64,000 nt of DNA from an uncultured Planococcus sp. Lineage in GTDB: Bacteria > Bacillota > Bacilli > Bacillales_A > Planococcaceae. Under the pieces are notes generated by a model that searched no databases, was not told where the DNA came from, and saw only the letters and a program-made list of their open reading frames with translations. The stretch covers positions 248,001-312,000 of the forward strand of contig CANNAE010000004.1 of assembly GCA_947502505.1 (NCBI GenBank), written 5' to 3'. Shown one piece after another: positions 63,812 to 64,000 of the stretch. Both the position numbers and the translations under genes were made by a program. Within the stretch, counting starts at the first letter, position 1, and every line of letters starts with the position of its first letter.

Positions 63812-64000
63812 TCACCTGACTACGAGAACTGGGCATTCCGCGTGGTTGACGACTTTGTGGCTGACGCTGCCGAGCATGACTTCACGGATCGGCGACAATC
63901 CACGGCTGCCGACGACCAGCAGATCGTACTGCTTGTCCTTGGTCATCTTGACGATAGCAGGTCCCGGGAGGCCATGCAGCACTTCCACTTGGTGGAATAT
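63812..64000 (-). CDS. Universal stress protein, C-terminal part (cut by window edge)
   Basis: The last 62 codons of a Usp protein, from IFHQVEVLHGLPGPAIVKM to the TGA at 63812. DLLVVGSRGLSPIREVML then GSVSHKVVNHAECPVLVVR gives the G-2X-G-9X-G-S nucleotide-binding pattern (with GSRGL in first place). The N-terminal part lies beyond the window. It differs in sequence from the usp gene at 59929. Confidence 0.9.
   Translation of the reverse strand: MFHQVEVLHGLPGPAIVKMTKDKQYDLLVVGSRGLSPIREVMLGSVSHKVVNHAECPVLVVR

Overview
The window reads as a chromosomal core segment of a Gram-positive Bacillales bacterium, most likely a member of the Planococcaceae (Planococcus/Planomicrobium-like). The reasons are near-complete gene-order agreement with the Bacillus subtilis etfA-to-ytkL chromosome arm, strong GGAGG-type ribosome binding sites, Bacillus-type regulators and sites (FadR, CcpA cre, CcpN, SigW, T-boxes, an L20-type infC leader), and an ATP-grasp ligase like those that put a D-amino acid into L-Lys peptidoglycan cross-bridges. 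The genus is an inference; no rRNA gene is present. Almost everything is on the minus strand.

Layout. 0.1-5.5 kb: fatty-acid beta-oxidation (etfA, etfB, enoyl-CoA hydratase, fadR; separate lcfA) with a FadR operator and a cre site. 5.5-16.6 kb: a small membrane peptide, DUF350, mutS2, polX, cvpA, zapA, divergent rnhC, and T-box-controlled pheST with a SpoU-type methyltransferase. 16.6-19.3 kb: an accessory patch with two membrane proteins, an XRE regulator and a NERD-domain gene bracketed by two arrays of a short motif repeating every 21 bp. 19.3-23.3 kb: M42 peptidase, dUTPase, SigW-controlled ysdB, ysdA, and the infC-rpmI-rplT translation operon. 23.3-28.8 kb: T-box thrS with two long foldback repeats in its leader, then dnaI, dnaB, nrdR. 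28.9-36.9 kb: speD, gapB with CcpN sites, coaE, mutM, polA, and hflKC behind a SigW promoter.

37-50.5 kb: putative cross-bridge ligase, phoR, phoP, a MaoC protein, TCA genes mdh-icd-citZ, fxsA, glycolytic pyk-pfkA, fatty-acid synthesis accAD, and a GntR regulator with a palindromic operator. 50.6-59.6 kb: dnaE (with an eroded PHP domain), nrnA, ytpI, ytoI, ytkL, an M24 peptidase and ald. 59.8-64 kb: universal stress proteins, an MDR oxidoreductase, the queCDE operon behind a preQ1 riboswitch, and a PhnA-like protein.

Together the region joins central carbon flux, fatty-acid synthesis and breakdown, replication initiation and repair, aminoacyl-tRNA supply and cell-envelope stress. The least explained structures are the 21-bp-period arrays around the NERD gene, the three copies of a roughly 125-nt foldback element lodged inside essential operons, and an unlisted 26-residue membrane peptide gene.
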